Source of the DNA: Clostridia bacterium | GTDB taxonomy: Bacteria > Bacillota > Clostridia > CAKSNL01 > HGM11501 | Direction: 5' to 3' | NCBI GenBank assembly: GCA_900766735.1 | Contig: CAAFWO010000029.1 | Location: 1 to 57,345 of the forward strand | DNA length: 57,345 bases | Shown: positions 43,063 to 52,510 of the stretch, piece after piece | Numbering within the stretch: the stretch's first letter is position 1 | Layout of the letters: every line of letters starts with the position of its first letter | Position numbers and translations under genes: made by a program | The notes under the pieces: generated by a model | Database searches by the model: none | Told to the model about the DNA's origin: nothing | Seen by the model: the letters and a program-made list of their open reading frames with translations, nothing else

Positions 43063-43098
43063 GGCGGCATTCAACTTCGGTTGGGTGCCGCCCGTTTT
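43063..43098 (+). terminator. Intrinsic terminator with a CUUCGG loop
   Basis: GGCGGCATTCAA (43063-43074) pairs with TTGGGTGCCGCC (43081-43092), allowing G-T pairs, closed by the stable loop CTTCGG and followed by CGTTTTT. The rest of 42969-43339 contains no gene I can support; a TATAAT at 43283-43288 may be the -10 box of the next gene. Confidence 0.85.
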
Positions 43099-43339
43099 TA
43101 TACATCTGATGATTGAAAATCGCTTATTTTCTTCTCTGCGGGGCATTATTCAAAAGCGAACACATCTGACTTCATCTGTTCGCATGGATTAAGCCTGAAG
43201 CAGGAAAAGAGACCGAAATGGAGCGGATGAACCGATTACGCCGATATTCTGAAACGCGTTTCACTATCTTGAAAAAACAGCGTATAATACAATGTGTACA
43301 TACAATTCAAGGTTATCTGATTAGAGCTATGGAGGGGAA

Positions 43340-44242
43340 ATGGAACTATCATCTTTTTTGCATTTTGCCGCTTTTGGCTTAAAGACAATTCTGTTTAGAA
43401 AGAAGTCGCCGATCCTCGGGACTGTAATTGTCACAGACAAATGCAACTTACATTGTAAGCATTGTTCTGTCAACAACATCACGGCAATCGTCCATCCGTA
43501 TGAACAGATACGGCAAGAAATGCAGCAGCTGTATGACATGGGTGTCCGAATTTTGTTCTTCTGCGGCGGTGAAACATTCCTTTGGAAAGACGGCGAACGC
43601 ACACTGAGAGATTTGGTCATTGAAGCGAAAAGCATGGGATTTATCATCATCAATGTAGTTACAAACGGTACATTTCCCATTGATCTCCCGGAAGCGGATT
43701 TGATTCTTCTGAGCTTGGACGGAGATAAGCAGCGTCATAATGAAATTCGAGGCGATACCTACGATACCATTATGAAGAACATAAGCAACGCTGCCGCAGA
43801 CAATATCTGTTTCTATATGGCGATCAATCAAATCAACAAAGACTGTATACGGGATGTATGCTTGACGGCTCGTGACACTGAAAATGTTCGCGCGGTATCG
43901 TTCAATTTCCATACGCCATATCCCGACACAAAAGAATTAGCTCTGACTAAAGAGGAAAAAGCCGGGTGCTGTGATACGATAACTCAAATGATGAAAGAAG
44001 GCGCACCTGTGTTCAACCTGAAAAGCGCGTTCCCATATCTTATTGAAAATCGTTTTCCCACACCTTGTCATCAGTGCGTGGTGATGGAAAACGGAAAGTT
44101 ATATGCTTGCGGGCGCTGCATAGATGTTCCCGGTCTTTGCGACCGATGCGGATACTTTTTTGTTGCTGAATATACGCTTCTGTTCAAAGGCAATCCCAAA
44201 ATAATCTTTGAGATGCTTCATACATACTTGAAGTATATTTAG
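43340..44242 (+). CDS. Radical SAM protein with a Cys-rich C-terminus
   Basis: A 300-residue protein. The radical SAM motif is TDKCNLHCKHCSVN, with three cysteines at about 34, 38 and 41. FCGGETFLW (about 74-82) is the GGE motif. LLSLDGDKQRHNEIRG is typical of peptide- and cofactor-modifying radical SAM enzymes. The C-terminus has eight cysteines (CHQCVV, YACGRC, LCDRCG), suggesting a SPASM- or twitch-like auxiliary cluster. It is AT-richer than its neighbours and ends in TAG, which no other intact gene here uses. GGAGGGG precedes the ATG. It pairs with the next radical SAM gene after seven bases. Substrate unknown. Confidence 0.85.
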   Translation: MELSSFLHFAAFGLKTILFRKKSPILGTVIVTDKCNLHCKHCSVNNITAIVHPYEQIRQEMQQLYDMGVRILFFCGGETFLWKDGERTLRDLVIEAKSMGFIIINVVTNGTFPIDLPEADLILLSLDGDKQRHNEIRGDTYDTIMKNISNAAADNICFYMAINQINKDCIRDVCLTARDTENVRAVSFNFHTPYPDTKELALTKEEKAGCCDTITQMMKEGAPVFNLKSAFPYLIENRFPTPCHQCVVMENGKLYACGRCIDVPGLCDRCGYFFVAEYTLLFKGNPKIIFEMLHTYLKYI

Positions 44243-44249
44243 GAGTAAT

Positions 44250-45503
44250 ATGAGTTTTATTACAAGTTTAACGAGAATGTGGCTTACACGGACAACGAAG
44301 CCATTTACGTTCAAAAATGCATATGACCGGATATTGCCGTATGCAGAATGTGAAAACCTCGGGCTGTATGTTCATATCCCTTTTTGCAAAAGTATCTGCA
44401 ACTTTTGCCCTTATTGCAAGGTGCGGTATTCCGCTGAATTGTGTGATAGGTACATAGATTCTTTGATTCGGGAAATACACATTGTGGGCAGCCGATATAC
44501 GAAGCGGAAAAAAGTAACCGGCCTATATTTCGGCGGAGGGACACCTGCCCTCGCAGCTGATCGTATAAAAGGAATTGTTGATGCAGTGAATGAGCACTTT
44601 ATTATCACAGAGGGGATCGGATTGGAGCTTCACCCCGATAATGTGAATGCAAAAGTGCTGCAAATGTTGAAGGATGCAGGTGTAACAAAAATCAGCATCG
44701 GCATTCAATCGTTCAGTGATAAGTACCGGACGGTTCTTGGAAGAAAGAAGATTGATACAGCAAAAATGCTGTCTGCGTTGTCTTCAGTTCCTTTTGAAAC
44801 TGTTTCCATGGACTTCATCTTTGCGCTGCCCGGACAAACCTATGGTGATTTGAAGTCGGATATTGATACCGCTTTTTCATTGGGTGCAAATCATGTTGCC
44901 ATATACCCGTTTATTGATTTTACTTTTACGGAAAGTCCCGTTGCTGTAATGCCCAAAAAAGATAAACGAAAGTTGCTGGATGCCATTACTCAATACTGTT
45001 TGGAAAAAGGATACTCTCGAAATTCCATATGGACTTTCTCAAGCAAACCTAATGCAAACTACTCGTCTATGACCAGAGATAACTTTATCGGATTCGGTTG
45101 TTCTGCTGCAAGTCTGTTCAAAGAACAATTCAAAATCAATACTTTTGATGTAGATTCCTACTGTGAAAGAATTCGTTCCGGCGACCTCGCCACATCATTG
45201 ACAATTCGCTTTACCAAACGGCAACGGATGATTTATTGGCTGTTCTGGACGGCATACAGCACAAGAGTAAACGCAAAGGATTTTGAAAAATTCTTTGGCG
45301 TGCCGTTGAAAAAAATGTATGGATTTGAGCTTTGGGCTGCCGAACAATTAGGGCTTGTCAGGAAACACAACGGCACTTATGAAATGACGCCGAAAGGCGC
45401 CTTTTACTATCATTACTACGAAAATTTTTACACGCTGTCTTATATCGACAGGATGTGGGGTATCATGCGAAAAGAAGCATTCCCCGAACAGCTCAGGCTG
45501 TAA
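44250..45503 (+). CDS. HemN/HemW-like radical SAM protein
   Basis: A 417-residue member of the coproporphyrinogen III oxidase-like radical SAM group. LYVHIPFCKSICNFCPYC carries the CxxxCxxC site at about 47-54, with an extra Cys two residues on. GLYFGGGTPALAADRIKGIV, ELHPDNVN, VTKISIGIQSFSDKYRTVLG and MDFIFALPGQTYGDL are the standard family blocks. The C-terminal HemN-like domain is diverged. True HemW is usually near hrcA or lepA; this copy is paired with another radical SAM gene instead. It is probably not a porphyrin oxidase; transfer from another organism is likely. Confidence 0.85.
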   Translation: MSFITSLTRMWLTRTTKPFTFKNAYDRILPYAECENLGLYVHIPFCKSICNFCPYCKVRYSAELCDRYIDSLIREIHIVGSRYTKRKKVTGLYFGGGTPALAADRIKGIVDAVNEHFIITEGIGLELHPDNVNAKVLQMLKDAGVTKISIGIQSFSDKYRTVLGRKKIDTAKMLSALSSVPFETVSMDFIFALPGQTYGDLKSDIDTAFSLGANHVAIYPFIDFTFTESPVAVMPKKDKRKLLDAITQYCLEKGYSRNSIWTFSSKPNANYSSMTRDNFIGFGCSAASLFKEQFKINTFDVDSYCERIRSGDLATSLTIRFTKRQRMIYWLFWTAYSTRVNAKDFEKFFGVPLKKMYGFELWAAEQLGLVRKHNGTYEMTPKGAFYYHYYENFYTLSYIDRMWGIMRKEAFPEQLRL

Positions 45504-45592
45504 AAGGACGGAGATTGCACCGGGCGGATAACAGGAATCGAAAGCGACGATGCAGGTCAAAGTCTCTGCAGACCGCCTTATCTGCCCAAAAG

Positions 45593-45626
45593 AGGAACAG
45601 GCATGACCGAAATCATGCCTGTTCCT
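45593..45626. terminator. Hairpin between converging radical SAM and ABC genes
   Basis: AGGAACAGGCATGA (45593-45606) pairs perfectly with TCATGCCTGTTCCT (45613-45626), loop CCGAAA. On the plus strand A and then a TTGATTTT run follow; it may serve both strands. Confidence 0.65.
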
Positions 45627-45674
45627 AAAAAATTGATTTTACCGTCTGGCGGCAGGGACGGTTCGGCGCACCGT

Positions 45675-47477
45675 TTATTTTAATATTTCGTTTGTAACGT
45701 CCTCTTCAAACTGGCGGGTGTAGAGCTCTTTATAATAGCCGCCTTTTTTTAACAGCTCGGAGTGCGTGCCCATCTCGGCGATCACGCCGTCCTTAACGGC
45801 AATTATAAGGTCTGCGTCCTTCACGGTCGAGAGGCGGTGTGCGATCATGACCGACGTGCGGTTTTTCGTGATAGACTCCATCGCTGACTGAATTTTTCCT
45901 TCCGTCAGCGTGTCGACCGAGGCGGTCGCTTCATCTAAGATAAGAATTTTCGGGTCGGACAGGACGGCGCGCGCGAAGGAAATGAGCTGTTTCTCACCGA
46001 CGGACAAAATGTCGCCCCCTTCGCCGATCGGTGTGTCGATTCCGTCCGGCAGACGGGAAACGATCTCATCCGCGTTTACCAATCGGAGCGCGGAGGCGAT
46101 CTCTTCCTCCGTCGCGTCCGGTTTTACGGAAAGAAGGTTATCGCGGAGAGTGCCGGAAAAAAGATGCGGCGTCTGGAGCACATAGCCGATCTGGGAGTGA
46201 AGCCAGAGCGCCGAACGCTCTTTAATATCACGCCCGCCGATTAAGATCTTTCCCTTTGTCGGCTCGTAAAAGCGGCAAAGAAGGTTGACTAAGGTAGACT
46301 TTCCGGCGCCCGTTTCGCCGACGATGGCAATGTGTGCGCCTTCTTTGATATTGAGTGAAAAGTCCGAAAGCACCTCCTCGTTTCCGTCGGGATAGGTGAA
46401 ATAAACGTGCGAAAAGCAGATGTCGCCCGAGACAGGCTCCCAGTTTTCCTTTTTAGGGTCAAAAATGCCGCCGTATTTTTTCCTGACTTCTTCGGAATCC
46501 GTGACAAGAGGCTTTGTTTCCAAAAGGTTTGTCACACGCTCGATGTTGACCTGGGTCGTGATGAGCTGGGCGAAAATGCGCACAAGGAAGCGCACGGGCT
46601 CGATCATGTTCCCGGCATAGGTCATGAACACCGAGAATGTACCGATGTCGCTCTCGGCGATATATCCTCCCTTCCACAAAACGATCGCGATCGCGGCGGA
46701 CGCTCCGAAATCCATAAAGCCCAAAAAAAGGCCGTGAAGCCGCGCGGCGCGGACGGATTTTTTATACATCGTTTCGGTCTCGCCGCAAAATCTTTTCGCC
46801 ATTTCCGGCTCGATGGCGAGTGATTTTATCGTCTTGGCACCAACGATCCCCTCGTTGAATTTGCCGGTTATCTTAGAGTTGGACTCCCTTATCTCGCGGT
46901 TGACTCCGATAAGCTTTGTCTGAAAGACTGCGAACAAAATTACCAGAAGCGGAAGCACCGAAAGCACAAGAAGCGCTAAGCGCGCGTTCATGTAAAACAT
47001 TACCGCGGTGAAGCCCAAAAGGTTCAAAAGACGCCAAAACGCGTCAAACAGTGTCCAGGAAAAGAGCGAGCCGATTCTTGACGTGTCGCTCATCAGCCTG
47101 GAATGAATGTAGCCCACGCTGTTTTGGTTATAGTAAGATAACGACAGCGTCTGAAGATGTGTAAATAATGTGTTTCGAAAGCGCTGATTGATCCGCATTT
47201 CGACCGTTGTCGCGCGCGAACAGGAAATGTAATTGACAATCGCCGCGCCCAGAAGCGTTAAAAGATAGGCGACTGTAAAGATGCCGACGGCGGAAAAGTT
47301 TTTCTCGGTCACGAATTCGTCGAGCGCGTATTTTTGAAACTGGGGAAGCAAAATATCGGCAAGACTACCTAAAAACGCGGCGGTAAGCATTATAATGATC
47401 TGCCCTTTGACATGGCCAAGATACGGCAAAACAGAGCCGATTCCGAAAAACTTAAGGTGCGTTTCGTTATTCTTCAT
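45675..47477 (-). CDS. ABC transporter, permease/ATPase subunit with the canonical catalytic Glu
   Basis: Type IV half-exporter of 600 residues: six membrane helices (about 20-300) and a C-terminal ATPase. Walker A GETGAGKST starts at 387, the signature is LSVGE (491-495), and Walker B is ILILDEATAS with the catalytic Glu. The variant signature LSVGE instead of LSGGQ and the partner's altered Walker B are what is seen in heterodimeric exporters such as TM287/288, with one active and one degenerate site. It overlaps the upstream partner by eleven bases. Lipid, drug or peptide export is possible; the substrate is unknown. Confidence 0.93.
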   Translation of the reverse strand: MKNNETHLKFFGIGSVLPYLGHVKGQIIIMLTAAFLGSLADILLPQFQKYALDEFVTEKNFSAVGIFTVAYLLTLLGAAIVNYISCSRATTVEMRINQRFRNTLFTHLQTLSLSYYNQNSVGYIHSRLMSDTSRIGSLFSWTLFDAFWRLLNLLGFTAVMFYMNARLALLVLSVLPLLVILFAVFQTKLIGVNREIRESNSKITGKFNEGIVGAKTIKSLAIEPEMAKRFCGETETMYKKSVRAARLHGLFLGFMDFGASAAIAIVLWKGGYIAESDIGTFSVFMTYAGNMIEPVRFLVRIFAQLITTQVNIERVTNLLETKPLVTDSEEVRKKYGGIFDPKKENWEPVSGDICFSHVYFTYPDGNEEVLSDFSLNIKEGAHIAIVGETGAGKSTLVNLLCRFYEPTKGKILIGGRDIKERSALWLHSQIGYVLQTPHLFSGTLRDNLLSVKPDATEEEIASALRLVNADEIVSRLPDGIDTPIGEGGDILSVGEKQLISFARAVLSDPKILILDEATASVDTLTEGKIQSAMESITKNRTSVMIAHRLSTVKDADLIIAVKDGVIAEMGTHSELLKKGGYYKELYTRQFEEDVTNEILK

Positions 47478-49278
47478 CGTTTTCCGCCCCCTTTAAGCTC
47501 TGCGCTTCATATATCTTTTTATAAAGTCCTTCTTTTTTGATAAGCTCCGAATGCGTGCCTTCGGCGGCGACTTTTCCGTGCTCTAAAACGATTATTTTGT
47601 CCGCCGAGGAAAGCGTGTTTATCCTGTGCGAAATGATGATGACGGAGGAATTTTTGCTCCGCTCGTTTATCGCCCGGCGGATGAGCGCGTCCGTCTTTAG
47701 GTCGACCGCGGATAGCGAATCGTCAAAAATCATGACAGGCTGATTTTTAAGGAGCATTCTCGCGATCGCGGTGCGCTGCTTCTGGCCGCCCGATAAGGTG
47801 ACTCCGCCCTCGCCGACGAAGGTGTCGTAGCCCTTCTGGAAGCTCATCACCGTGTCGTCAAGCGCGGCATCGCGCGCAGAAGAGCGAACCTCCTCGAGCG
47901 TTGCGCCGCTTTCGGCGGCGATGTTTTCTTTAATGGTCTGCGAGAACAAAAACGGCTCCTGGAGCACAAGGCCGATGTTTTTTCTTAAATACGGGGTACT
48001 GATGTCTTTAATATCCACGCCGCCGACCGTGATCATGCCCGAGCCCTCGGGCAGGGGATAAAGCTTGTCAAGCAGCATCGCGAGGGTGGATTTTCCGGCG
48101 CCCGTCGTTCCCAAGATCCCGAGCGTTGTGCCCTTTTTCATTTCAAAGCTCACATCTGTGAGCACCTCTTTTGAGTCATACGAAAACGAAACGTGCGAAA
48201 AGCAGATGTCCGCGTTCATATCGGGCGTCAGCGCATTTTCGGGCTCTTTTTCCTCGGGCGAGGACATGATCTCGAAAATTCTGTCGATCGAAACTCCGGC
48301 GCGTGAAAGATCCGAGATCAGCCTTCCGAGCTGGCGGATAGGCCATACCAAAAGCGAGTTATACGAAATGAAGGCGACATAGCCGCCGGGCGAGATCGCC
48401 CCGTCGGCTGTGAAATACGCGCCGAAGATGATGACCAGCATCACCTGAATGCCTGACAAAATGTCCGACACGCTCCAGAAGCGCGACATTACCTTTGCCA
48501 GGTTGACCCAAAGACCGGTATAATATTCGTTGTGCCGCTCAAATTTAGCCTTTTCCTGTCTCTCAAGCGCAAAAGCACGGATAACGCGCACACCGGAGAG
48601 GTTCTCCTGCGCCATGGCGGAGAGCTTGCCCTCGTTCTCGTCACACTTTTTAAATCCGGCATGCACTTTTTTGTGAAAATAGAATGAATAGAGCAAAATA
48701 AACGGCGTCGGTATGAACGCGATCAGCGTTAAGCGAAGGTTCATCGGCACCATAAAGGAGACCGAGAGCACGATCAAAAGCACGGTCTTGAAGACCGAGG
48801 TCAGCTGGTCGGACAAAAAGCTTCTCGTCGTCTCAATATCGCTCGTGCAGCGCTGAATAATATCTCCCGTCGAATTTTTCATGTGCCATGAAAACGGCAG
48901 CTTCCCAATGTGGCAAAAAAGCTTGTCGCGCATGGATTTTACCAGCGTTTCGGACGCTTTGGACGAAAAAACGCGCGTGGAATACTGCATTATGATCTGA
49001 AATAATGCGGTGATAAGAATCCCGAGCGCCGGAATGTAAATGTTTTTTGCGATGAAAGAAAGCCCGCCGACGCGCGATAAGATCCTTTCGGCAACGGCAG
49101 GGTATTCCCCGGCGACGCCTGTCAAAGCGTCCACCGCGACCCTTATTATCTGCGGATTTATCATGTCAATGAGCGAGGCAAGCGCCGAAGCAATTATGCT
49201 TAAAGCAAAATAGCGCTTGGAGCCCTCCAGAAATTTAAGTAAAAGCGCCCCCTTTTCGCGGCGCTGAGTGTTTTTCAC
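47467..49278 (-). CDS. ABC transporter, permease/ATPase subunit with a degenerate site
   Basis: Partner half-exporter of 603 residues with six membrane helices (about 20-310) and an ATPase domain. Walker A GTTGAGKST starts at 390, the signature is canonical LSGGQKQR (495-502), but Walker B reads VMIFDDSLSAVD, with Asp520 where the catalytic Glu should be. This is the degenerate-site pattern of heterodimeric exporters. The GTG start is preceded by AGGAGGGG. It is transcribed first in the two-gene unit, divergently from argC. Confidence 0.93.
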   Translation of the reverse strand: MKNTQRREKGALLLKFLEGSKRYFALSIIASALASLIDMINPQIIRVAVDALTGVAGEYPAVAERILSRVGGLSFIAKNIYIPALGILITALFQIIMQYSTRVFSSKASETLVKSMRDKLFCHIGKLPFSWHMKNSTGDIIQRCTSDIETTRSFLSDQLTSVFKTVLLIVLSVSFMVPMNLRLTLIAFIPTPFILLYSFYFHKKVHAGFKKCDENEGKLSAMAQENLSGVRVIRAFALERQEKAKFERHNEYYTGLWVNLAKVMSRFWSVSDILSGIQVMLVIIFGAYFTADGAISPGGYVAFISYNSLLVWPIRQLGRLISDLSRAGVSIDRIFEIMSSPEEKEPENALTPDMNADICFSHVSFSYDSKEVLTDVSFEMKKGTTLGILGTTGAGKSTLAMLLDKLYPLPEGSGMITVGGVDIKDISTPYLRKNIGLVLQEPFLFSQTIKENIAAESGATLEEVRSSARDAALDDTVMSFQKGYDTFVGEGGVTLSGGQKQRTAIARMLLKNQPVMIFDDSLSAVDLKTDALIRRAINERSKNSSVIIISHRINTLSSADKIIVLEHGKVAAEGTHSELIKKEGLYKKIYEAQSLKGAENDEE

Positions 49279-49299
49279 TGCCGATCCCCTCCTTATAAT

Positions 49300-49328
49300 A
49301 TGATAAAGCGTGGGGCGAGATTTGTCAA
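49300..49328 (-). promoter_or_regulatory. Sigma-A promoter of the ABC exporter
   Basis: On the minus strand, TTGACA (49323-49328), 17 bp and TATCAT (49300-49305), 22 bases before the GTG start. Confidence 0.75.
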
Positions 49329-49354
49329 GTGATATAATTTATCGCGGCGAATCG

Positions 49355-49440
49355 TGCATATATTATGCAAAATTGCACTATATCGTGCATAAAAATGCAC
49401 CAATGCGAGAAAAATGCTTGACAAATGCAGGTTTTATGCA
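49355..49440. promoter_or_regulatory. Three ArgR-like palindromes upstream of the arginine operon
   Basis: TGCATATATTATGCA (49355-49369), TGCATAAAAATGCA (49386-49399) and TGCAGGTTTTATGCA (49426-49440) are imperfect to perfect palindromes with half-site TGCAT/ATGCA and an AT-rich centre. ArgR/AhrC operators in Firmicutes have the same size and layout (TGAATA-type halves). The third lies in the spacer between the -35 and -10 boxes, as expected for arginine-dependent repression. Confidence 0.65.
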
Positions 49441-49446
49441 TATAAT
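49418..49446 (+). promoter_or_regulatory. Sigma-A promoter of argCJBD
   Basis: Consensus TTGACA (49418-49423), 17 bp and TATAAT (49441-49446), 40 bases before argC. Confidence 0.88.
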
Positions 49447-49486
49447 TACAATTATATTATTTTCGCAAAACGGGGAGGCGGCAAAA

Positions 49487-50422
49487 ATGAAGGTGTTTAT
49501 CGACGGAAAAGCCGGAACGACCGGCCTTAAGATATATGACAGACTGGCAAAGAGGGCTGACGTTTCGCTTATCGTTCTGTCGGAGGATGAGCGAAAGAAC
49601 CTTTCGGCGAGAAAAGAAGCCATCAATTCGTCGGACATCACGTTTTTGTGCCTGCCGGACGATGCGGCGAGAGAATCGGTGAGCCTTTGCGAGAACGGCA
49701 AAACCGTCATCATCGACACGTCGACCGCGCACAGAACGGCCGAAGGATGGGCATACGGATTCCCCGAGCTTTCGTTGTCTCACCGCGAAAGAATTGCCTC
49801 GTCAAAGCGCATCGCCGTTCCGGGCTGTCATGCGAGCGGATTTATCGCGCTGGTCTATCCCTTAATCGAGGCCGGTGTGATCGGAAAGGATGAGAGCCTC
49901 TCCTGTTTTTCGCTCACAGGCTATTCGGGCGGCGGAAAGAAAATGATCGCCGAGTATGAGGCGGAAAACAGAGATCGACGCCTTGATTCTCCGCGGCAGT
50001 ACGGTGTCGGCCAGAGCCACAAGCACTTAGCAGAGATGAAGGGCGTGACCGGGCTTTTAAAGGCGCCGGTGTTTTCGCCCATAGTTGCTCCTTACTACAG
50101 CGGGATGGAGGTAACGGTTCCGCTCTTTGCGGACGGGAAGAAGAAAACCGCGGATTATATAAAGAAGGTATATGAGGAAAAATATTTAGGTCCTGTCGTT
50201 ATGTTTGATGAAAACATGGGAGAAAGAGGATTTATCGCTGCAAACGAGTATTCGGGGCTTGACATAATGAAGGTCGGCGTTTCGGGAAACGGTGAGCGCA
50301 TTATTTTGACCGCGCTTTATGACAACCTTGGGAAAGGCGCATCCGGCGCGGCGATTGAAAACTTAAATATCGTGACGGGGCAAGATGAAACAGAGGGGCT
50401 TAAGGTAAAGGAGGAAAAGTGA
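49487..50422 (+). CDS. argC: N-acetyl-gamma-glutamyl-phosphate reductase
   Basis: NADPH-dependent reduction of N-acetylglutamyl 5-phosphate to the semialdehyde, third step of arginine synthesis. I start it at 49487, where GGGGAGG precedes the ATG; the open frame extends further upstream through the operator. The 311-residue size marks the shorter ArgC subtype. The N-terminus VFIDGKAGTTGLKIYDRL binds nucleotide, the catalytic Cys114 is in VPGCHASGF, and SLTGYSGGGKKM follows. It is first in the operon. Confidence 0.95.
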   Translation: MKVFIDGKAGTTGLKIYDRLAKRADVSLIVLSEDERKNLSARKEAINSSDITFLCLPDDAARESVSLCENGKTVIIDTSTAHRTAEGWAYGFPELSLSHRERIASSKRIAVPGCHASGFIALVYPLIEAGVIGKDESLSCFSLTGYSGGGKKMIAEYEAENRDRRLDSPRQYGVGQSHKHLAEMKGVTGLLKAPVFSPIVAPYYSGMEVTVPLFADGKKKTADYIKKVYEEKYLGPVVMFDENMGERGFIAANEYSGLDIMKVGVSGNGERIILTALYDNLGKGASGAAIENLNIVTGQDETEGLKVKEEK

Positions 50423-51633
50423 TGGAGAAAATCGAAGGCGGCGTTTCGGCGGCGAAGGGCTTTTTATCGTCCGGCGTTCACTGCGGAATCAGGAAAAACA
50501 AGTCAAAGCGCGATCTTGCGCTGATTTATAGCGAAAAAAGAGCCGCGGCGGCCGCGGTCTATACGAAAAATCTTGTCAAGGGGGCGCCGCTCAGGGTAAC
50601 GCGCGAGCACCTTAAAGACGGTTATGCCCGGGCGATAATCTGTAACAGCGGAAACGCTAACACCTGTAACTCCAACGGAAGAGAGATTGCGCTGGAGACA
50701 AGCGCTCTTCTGGCAAAGGAGCTTAACATCAGCGAGAAGGACGTCGTGGTCGCTTCCACCGGCGTTATCGGCCAGAAGATGATGATCGACCCGATAAAGG
50801 CGGGCATTCCGATGCTTAAAAGCGCGCTCGGCAAAAATTCGGCCGAGGCGGCCGAGGGTATTATGACGACCGACACTCGGCTTAAGGAGATCGCCGTTAA
50901 GTTCACCGTCGGCGGCAGGGAGTGCCGCATCGGCGGAATCGCGAAGGGCTCGGGAATGATCCACCCCGATATGGCGACGATGCTCTGCTTCATCACGACA
51001 GACTGCGCGATAAGCCCCGAAATGCTTCAAAAAGCACTTTCGACGGACGTTTCGGAGACGTTTAACATGGTGAGCGTGGACGGCGATACCTCGACCAACG
51101 ACATGGCGGTCGTGCTCGCGAACGGTATGGCGGAAAACCCTGAGATAACGGCTGAAGGCGAGGATTTTACGGAATTTATGAAGGCCTTAAACACCGTAAC
51201 GGTATATCTTTGCCGAAAGATCGCGTCTGACGGGGAGGGTGCGACCAAGCTTATTGAGTGCAAGGTTTCCGGCGCGAAGGACCTCCCGACCGCGAAGACG
51301 GTTGCAAAAAGCGTCATCTGCTCGTCACTCACCAAGGCGGCGCTCTTCGGAGCGGACGCGAACTGGGGAAGGGTGCTCTGCGCAATCGGCTACAGCAAGG
51401 CGGACGTTGATGTGGACAAGATCAACGTTTCGTTTGCCTCCGAAGAGGGCAAGATCTTAGTCTGTGAGAATGGCGCAGGAGTGGACTTTTCGGAGGAAAA
51501 GGCAAAAAAAATCCTCCTTGCAGACGAGGTGGAGATCCTGATAGACTTAAAGTCGGGAGATTACTGCTCGACGGCCTGGGGCTGTGACCTTACATATGAT
51601 TACGTTAAAATAAACGGCGACTACAGAACCTGA
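50419..51633 (+). CDS. argJ: Glutamate N-acetyltransferase / ornithine acetyltransferase
   Basis: Recycles the acetyl group from N-acetylornithine to glutamate (ornithine acetyltransferase). At 404 residues it is full length. The self-cleavage site is MATMLCF with nucleophile Thr187, and GIAKGSGMIHPDMATML is the signature. NSGNANTCNSNG and the C-terminal DLTYDYVKINGDYRT are conserved. Whether it also accepts acetyl-CoA (bifunctional) cannot be told. GTG at 50419 or ATG at 50422 may be the start; AGGAGG lies upstream. It overlaps argC. Confidence 0.96.
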   Translation: MMEKIEGGVSAAKGFLSSGVHCGIRKNKSKRDLALIYSEKRAAAAAVYTKNLVKGAPLRVTREHLKDGYARAIICNSGNANTCNSNGREIALETSALLAKELNISEKDVVVASTGVIGQKMMIDPIKAGIPMLKSALGKNSAEAAEGIMTTDTRLKEIAVKFTVGGRECRIGGIAKGSGMIHPDMATMLCFITTDCAISPEMLQKALSTDVSETFNMVSVDGDTSTNDMAVVLANGMAENPEITAEGEDFTEFMKALNTVTVYLCRKIASDGEGATKLIECKVSGAKDLPTAKTVAKSVICSSLTKAALFGADANWGRVLCAIGYSKADVDVDKINVSFASEEGKILVCENGAGVDFSEEKAKKILLADEVEILIDLKSGDYCSTAWGCDLTYDYVKINGDYRT

Positions 51634-51648
51634 CAAGGAGGAGTAAAT

Positions 51649-52506
51649 ATGGAAATCTCAAATGCAACGCGCGCGTCAGTTCTTGTGCATGCGCTTCCCT
51701 ATATTCAGGAGTACACGGGTAAGATCGTCGTCATCAAATACGGCGGTAACGCGATGGTGAACGAAAAATTGAAAGACTCTGTGATGAGAGATATTATTTT
51801 GCTTTCGCTTGTCGGCGTCAAAGTCGTTTTAATTCACGGCGGCGGCCCGGAGATCACGGCGATGCTTGATAAGGTGGGCAAAAAGAGCGAGTTTTCAAAC
51901 GGCCTTCGCGTGACTGATTCCGAGACCGTGGATATTGTGCAGATGGTGCTTGCCGGCAAGGTGAATAAGAGCTTAGTCAACCTTATCGAGTTAAAGGGCG
52001 GCCGCGCCATCGGCCTTTCCGGAATCGACGGGCACATGATAAAGGCGAAGATGAAGGACGAAAAATTGGGCTTCGTCGGCTCGGTGACCGAGGTCAACGT
52101 CCAGCCCGTCACAGACGTTCTTGAAAAGGGCTATATTCCCGTCATCTCCACCATCGGGTGCGACGATGAGGGAAATGTCTATAACATCAACGCGGACACG
52201 GCGGCCGCAAGAATAGCCGGCGCTCTCGGTGCGGAGAGCCTCATCTCCATGACGGACATATGCGGAATATTAGAGGACAAAGACGACGAGTCGACCCTTA
52301 TCTCCGAGATAAAGGTCAGCGACGCACCGGCGCTCATCGAAAAGGGCATAATCTCCGGCGGAATGATCCCGAAGGCGGAGTGCTGTATCAATGCAATAAA
52401 GTGGGGCGTTCGGCGCGTGTTCATTATCGACGGAAGGATTCCGCACTCAATATTGATCGAAATGCTGACAAACGAAGGTATCGGCACGATGTTTATCGAC
52501 AGGTGA
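51649..52506 (+). CDS. argB: Acetylglutamate kinase
   Basis: Phosphorylates N-acetylglutamate; usually the arginine-inhibited step when argJ is present. The 285-residue protein has KYGGNAM (about 26-32), the glycine-rich HGGGPEI (about 64-70), GLRVTDSETVDIVQMVLAGK, and a C-terminal GGMIPKAECCINAI. AAGGAGGAG precedes the ATG, 15 bases after argJ. Confidence 0.97.
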   Translation: MEISNATRASVLVHALPYIQEYTGKIVVIKYGGNAMVNEKLKDSVMRDIILLSLVGVKVVLIHGGGPEITAMLDKVGKKSEFSNGLRVTDSETVDIVQMVLAGKVNKSLVNLIELKGGRAIGLSGIDGHMIKAKMKDEKLGFVGSVTEVNVQPVTDVLEKGYIPVISTIGCDDEGNVYNINADTAAARIAGALGAESLISMTDICGILEDKDDESTLISEIKVSDAPALIEKGIISGGMIPKAECCINAIKWGVRRVFIIDGRIPHSILIEMLTNEGIGTMFIDR

Positions 52507-52510
52507 TTTT

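Noticed and set aside
44250..45503. Calling the second radical SAM gene hemW or hemN
   Set aside because: The family blocks match but the context is another radical SAM gene and no heme genes are near; a specific symbol is not justified.
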